A stretch of 8,525 nucleotides of DNA from JBCBSP01 sp964561235. GTDB lineage: Bacteria; Pseudomonadota; Alphaproteobacteria; Caulobacterales; Maricaulaceae. Under the pieces are notes generated by a model. The model saw only the letters and a program-made list of their open reading frames with translations, was not told the origin of the DNA and did no database searches. Positions 6,023 through 8,525 of this stretch are shown here, in pieces (position 1 is the first letter of the stretch; each line of letters begins with the position of its first letter). The stretch lies in contig CAZLOV010000108.1 of the NCBI GenBank assembly GCA_964561235.1, positions 1-8,525 on the forward strand, in the 5' to 3' direction. The translations under genes and the position numbers were made by a program.

Positions 6023-7485
6023 CACTGCGCCTCGCGCACGCGGGTGACGACCGCATCGCCGGCTTCGAAGCCCTCGCCGAGCACTTCAGTGAACTGGCCG
6101 TCGGAAAGGCCCAGACGCACCGGCCGGGCCTCGAGCCGGCCGTCGCCGGTCTCCACCCAGAGCGTGCCGGTGCGCGGGCGTTCGCCGCCGCCCTCGAGCA
6201 CCTCGTCGAGCCGGGCGCGCTGTTCTTCCGTCAGGATCGGGCTGAGCGCGCGGCGCATGATGGCGCGGAAATCCGGCGGCGGACCGCCGGCCTGGGCCTG
6301 ACCGCGCAGGCTGGAGAAGGCTTCGCGCAGCGCGGTCTGGGCCTGTTCGCGCTGTTCCTCGGTCAGTTCGAGCTGCTCTGCGAGCCGGTCGAGCATCGCG
6401 CCGCCGCCCTGACCGCCGCCGCGTCCGCCGCGCTGAGGCGCGCCTTCGCCTTCCACGACGAGGCGTTCCGCCGCGCCGCGCGGTTCAAACCTCAGGGCCG
6501 CGTTCGGCGCGGCCAGCGCGCCTTCGGCCCGGCCGGTCTCGATGGCGGCGTTGGCGGTCATGCCCGGCAACAGGCGCTGACCGCGGTTCTCCGCCTCAAT
6601 GACGACAGTATAGGTCACGACGTTCTGCGCGGTGTCGGCGGCGAGGCGGACCTGGCGCACCGTCCCTGCGAATTCCGCATCCGGAAAGGCGTCGACCTCG
6701 AATGTGGCGGTCTGGCCGACTTCAATCTGGCCGATATCCGCCTCGTCGACCTGCGCCTCGATCTGAACCCTTGAGAGATCCTGAGCGATCAGAAACAGCA
6801 CGGGCGCGTTGAAGGAGGCCGCAACCGTCTGGCCGACATCGATCTGACGGTCGATCACCACGCCGTCGATGGGCGAGCGGATGATGGTGCGCTCAAGGTC
6901 CACGCGCGCGCTTTCCAGCGAGGCCTGGCGCTGCTGGAGCGCCGCGCGGGCGTTGCGCAGATTGGCGCGCGCGACCAGCACCGCCGCGTCCGCGGCTTCA
7001 TTGGCGGTCAGGGCGCTGTCATAGGCGGCTTCGGAAAAGAACTGCCGTTCAAGCAGGCTTTCGGCGCGGGCCAGGGCGCGTTCGGCTTCGCGCTTCTCCG
7101 CTTCGGCGCGGGCGAGATTGGCCTCGCTGACAGCGACCTGGCTTTCGGCAACCTCGAGCGCGGCCTCGGCTTCCCGCACCCGCGTTGCGAAGGTTTGCGG
7201 GTCGATACGCGCGATCACCTGACCTTCGGTGACGGGGTCATTGAAGTCCGCGTTGATCTCGAGGATTTGGCCGGAGAGCTGCGAGCCGACCTCAACCGTG
7301 ACGAGCGGCGCGATCGCGCCGGTTGCGGCTACGACGCGCGCCAGATCGCGGCGCTCCATTTCAGCGGTTTCAATCTGGAAGCCGCCGGGCGCCGCCGCGT
7401 CGCCGCCGCCGATCATCCGCCAGCCGAAAAACACTGCTGCGGCCGCAGCGATCAGCGCGCCGCCAACCCAGATTGTTCGATTCAT
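6022..7485 (-). CDS. MacA-like periplasmic adaptor (HlyD/RND-MFP family) with LTxxQ insert
   Basis: The 487-residue adaptor should bridge the MacB-type pump to an outer-membrane TolC-like channel. An N-terminal anchor helix (5-22) is followed by a lipoyl/barrel-sandwich half (about 52-97), an Ala/Glu-rich coiled-coil hairpin (about 98-198) and the second lipoyl half with RSPIDGVVIDR (203-213). The beta-barrel is at about 238-318 and includes LPGMTANA (306-313). The membrane-proximal domain (about 319-340 and 440-482) is interrupted by about 100 residues. These begin with a Gly/Arg-rich linker (352-362), followed by helical segments with LTEEQ at 374-378 and at 418-422, a pattern seen in Spy/CpxP (LTxxQ) proteins. 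The ATG at 7485 is chosen because AAGGGGAAG precedes it and it begins the anchor; the open frame extends further upstream without coding character. It is first in the three-gene operon, behind a near-consensus promoter. Typical MacA is about 370-390 residues, so the insert explains the extra length. Confidence 0.93.
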   Translation of the reverse strand: MNRTIWVGGALIAAAAAVFFGWRMIGGGDAAAPGGFQIETAEMERRDLARVVAATGAIAPLVTVEVGSQLSGQILEINADFNDPVTEGQVIARIDPQTFATRVREAEAALEVAESQVAVSEANLARAEAEKREAERALARAESLLERQFFSEAAYDSALTANEAADAAVLVARANLRNARAALQQRQASLESARVDLERTIIRSPIDGVVIDRQIDVGQTVAASFNAPVLFLIAQDLSRVQIEAQVDEADIGQIEVGQTATFEVDAFPDAEFAGTVRQVRLAADTAQNVVTYTVVIEAENRGQRLLPGMTANAAIETGRAEGALAAPNAALRFEPRGAAERLVVEGEGAPQRGGRGGGQGGGAMLDRLAEQLELTEEQREQAQTALREAFSSLRGQAQAGGPPPDFRAIMRRALSPILTEEQRARLDEVLEGGGERPRTGTLWVETGDGRLEARPVRLGLSDGQFTEVLGEGFEAGDAVVTRVREAQ

Positions 7486-7543
7486 CTCTTCCCCTTCAGC
7501 CCCGGCCCGGATCCGGAGCATACGCCGCCGCAACGTTTCCGCC

Positions 7544-7571
7544 GATTTAGCACGCGCTTGCGGCGCGTCTA
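7544..7571 (-). promoter_or_regulatory. Promoter of the adaptor-ATPase-permease operon
   Basis: Read on the - strand, the -10 is GCTAAATC (7551-7544), a perfect match to the Caulobacter-type GCTANAWC. The -35 is TAGACGC (7571-7565), six of seven to TTGACGS, with a 13-base spacer inside the usual 10-14. The predicted start is near 7537, leaving a 5' leader of about 50 bases before the adaptor ATG. Confidence 0.7.
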
Positions 7572-7591
7572 AATGAAAAGCCGGAGAGGTC

Positions 7592-7603
7592 CTGTCCGGA
7601 CAG
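7592..7603. promoter_or_regulatory. Palindrome CTGTCCGGACAG, possible operator
   Basis: This is a perfect 12-bp palindrome centred about 60 bases upstream of the predicted start of the efflux operon, beyond its -35. That position would suit an activator or an upstream repressor site. Its right half, TCCGGACAG, recurs at 7741-7749, nearer to nuoA. No regulator gene is visible in the window, so the assignment is tentative. Confidence 0.35.
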
Positions 7604-7692
7604 CTAAGGGCCGCATCTTGCACCTGATAATGACTTGCAGAAAAACCCCGGAATCGCTGCGCTGATGCGGTGAATCGTCCGCCGATTGAACT

Positions 7693-7720
7693 TGCAGCGG
7701 GTAGCGGCGCGCTCTAGCTT
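7693..7720 (+). promoter_or_regulatory. Putative nuo operon promoter
   Basis: TTGCAGC (7693-7699) and TCTAGCTT (7713-7720), 13 bases apart, partly match the Caulobacter-type pattern. The implied start is near 7727, giving a leader of about 105 bases before nuoA. It is the best + strand candidate here, but neither hexamer is strong. Confidence 0.35.
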
Positions 7721-7831
7721 CCGCCGCAACTCGAAGGGCCTCCGGACAGGCCGCGCTCAACGCCCGGGCCGCCGCCCGACAGCAGCGCCCCGCCGGACCG
7801 CCCGATGCTCAAGCGACGCGCCGGATCCGTC

Positions 7832-8197
7832 ATGAACGCCCTGCTGCTGGAATACCTTCCGATCGTCATCTTCCTCGGGATCGCAAGCGTGCTCGGGGCG
7901 GCCTTCGTTCTGGCCTCCACCGTGCTCGCGCCGTCGGATCCGGATCCGGAGAAGGTGTCCGCCTATGAGTGCGGCTTCAACGCGTTTGACGACGCGCGCA
8001 CCAAGTTCGACGTGCGGTTCTACCTGGTGGCGATCCTGTTCATCATCTTCGACCTCGAAGTGGCCTTCCTCTTCCCGTGGATCTTCCCGGTGTTCGAAGG
8101 GAACCTCTTCGCCCTGTGGTCGATGATTGCGTTTCTCGGCGTTCTCACCGTCGGGTTTCTCTACGAATGGCGCAAGGGGGCGCTGGACTGGGAGTGA
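7832..8197 (+). CDS. nuoA: NADH-quinone oxidoreductase subunit A
   Basis: This is a 121-residue membrane subunit of respiratory complex I, part of the proton-pumping arm near the quinone site. It has the family length and three transmembrane helices at about 8-32, 62-84 and 93-112. The hallmark loop YECGF (45-49, Cys47) is followed by DARTKFDVRFYLVAILFIIFD, running from 54 to 74, with the conserved acidic residues Asp74 and Glu76 in the second helix. The ATG at 7832 begins the usual MNALLxEYLP N-terminus. An in-frame ATG at 7805 would add nine basic residues not typical of the family. Neither start has a strong Shine-Dalgarno sequence. It is first in the nuo operon, six bases before nuoB. Confidence 0.96.
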   Translation: MNALLLEYLPIVIFLGIASVLGAAFVLASTVLAPSDPDPEKVSAYECGFNAFDDARTKFDVRFYLVAILFIIFDLEVAFLFPWIFPVFEGNLFALWSMIAFLGVLTVGFLYEWRKGALDWE

Positions 8198-8203
8198 TCG
8201 ACC

Positions 8204-8525
8204 ATGGCTGACGCGACCGTTCCGGCCCGGACCGCCGCCCGGGCTTCCACCCCGCTCTACGATCCCAAGAAGCACGATCCGTTTTTTGACGGCGTGTCCG
8301 ACCAGCTGGCGGACAAGGGCTTCATCGTGGCGGCGGCTGACGATCTGATCACCTGGGCGCGCACCGGCTCGCTGATGTGGATGACGTTCGGCCTCGCCTG
8401 CTGCGCGGTTGAGATGATGCAGGCCTCCATGCCGCGCTACGATATCGAGCGCTTCGGCGCGGCGCCGCGCGGAAGCCCGCGCCAGTCCGACGTCATGATC
8501 GTGGCCGGCACGCTGACCAACAAGA
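8204..8525 (+). CDS. nuoB: NADH-quinone oxidoreductase subunit B (3' end outside window)
   Basis: The first 107 residues of NuoB are present; the gene continues past the window. This peripheral-arm subunit carries iron-sulfur cluster N2, the last electron carrier before quinone. Residues 57-72 contain the CC pair (Cys66, Cys67) that ligates N2; the other two cysteine ligands lie beyond the window edge. RYDIERFGAAPRGSPRQSDV (78-97) and the MIVAGTLTNK after it are strongly conserved family sequence. The N-terminal 25 residues, rich in Ala, Arg and Thr, are variable as in other alphaproteobacteria. GGGAG (8190-8194), inside the end of nuoA, is the ribosome binding site, so the two genes are probably co-translated from one mRNA. 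Confidence 0.97.
   Translation, partial: MADATVPARTAARASTPLYDPKKHDPFFDGVSDQLADKGFIVAAADDLITWARTGSLMWMTFGLACCAVEMMQASMPRYDIERFGAAPRGSPRQSDVMIVAGTLTNK

Larger units (their letters stand above)
7486..7831. other. Divergent intergenic region between the efflux and nuo operons
   Basis: I see no credible gene in these 346 bases. The short open frames present on both strands lack ribosome binding sites and recognisable sequence. The region holds a strong - strand promoter, a weaker + strand promoter, a 12-bp palindrome, the 9-base repeat TCCGGACAG (7595-7603 and 7741-7749) and three copies of CTTGCA (7617-7622, 7634-7639, 7691-7696). Confidence 0.6.

Noticed and set aside
5408..6301. + strand open frame opposite the ATPase and adaptor genes
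   Set aside because: It mirrors codons of two certain genes on the other strand and has no recognisable domain or ribosome binding site.
7607..7622. Sigma-54-like site (GG-N10-GC with TTGCA) pointing toward nuoA
   Set aside because: It matches about nine of twelve consensus positions but lacks the TGGCA core. There is no activator gene nearby, and nuo operons are normally read by the housekeeping factor.
7569..7760. 63-residue - strand open frame upstream of the efflux operon
   Set aside because: It overlaps the promoter and palindrome, lacks a ribosome binding site and shows no coding character.

Overview
This is a GC-rich bacterial chromosome segment. It most likely comes from an alphaproteobacterium of the Caulobacterales/Maricaulales type. 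The pointers are the NuoA/NuoB sequences, the base composition, and three promoters close to the Caulobacter housekeeping form TTGACGS-N10-14-GCTANAWC (clearest upstream of the adaptor operon and the tRNA-Asp gene). No phage, transposon or CRISPR signature is visible. Most of the window is ordinary core or semi-core genome. The most unusual element is a short, well-formed control region in front of pheA.

Left part, + strand (about 94-1623). A TTGACGC -35 box leads into a 24-residue open reading frame carrying a Phe-Phe-Val-Phe run. A set of mutually exclusive GGGAGGG/CCCTCCC pairings follows and ends in a perfect 9-bp terminator. pheA begins 22 bases after the terminator and encodes a fused chorismate mutase-prephenate dehydratase with a C-terminal ACT domain. 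The whole reads as a phenylalanine attenuator, possibly translated from a leaderless transcript. A tRNA-Val(UAC) gene follows.

Middle (1715-3996). A small two-helix membrane protein on + converges with a CE15-like glucuronoyl esterase lipoprotein on -, and their stop codons overlap. Next is tRNA-Asp(GUC) with its own promoter and a UUCG terminator. On - lies a small secreted cysteine-rich protein whose ribosome binding site sits in a hairpin.

Right-middle, - strand (4086-7485). A tightly overlapping three-gene operon encodes a MacA-like periplasmic adaptor, a MacB/LolD-type ATPase and a MacB-type permease. This is an ABC efflux system with the ATPase and permease on separate chains and no TolC partner in the window. 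The adaptor carries an extra segment with two LTEEQ motifs, resembling the Spy/CpxP LTxxQ repeats. It is transcribed from a near-consensus promoter with a 12-bp palindrome upstream.

Right end, + strand (7832-8525). The start of the respiratory complex I operon, nuoA followed by nuoB, runs off the window. A 346-bp divergent intergenic region separates it from the efflux operon.
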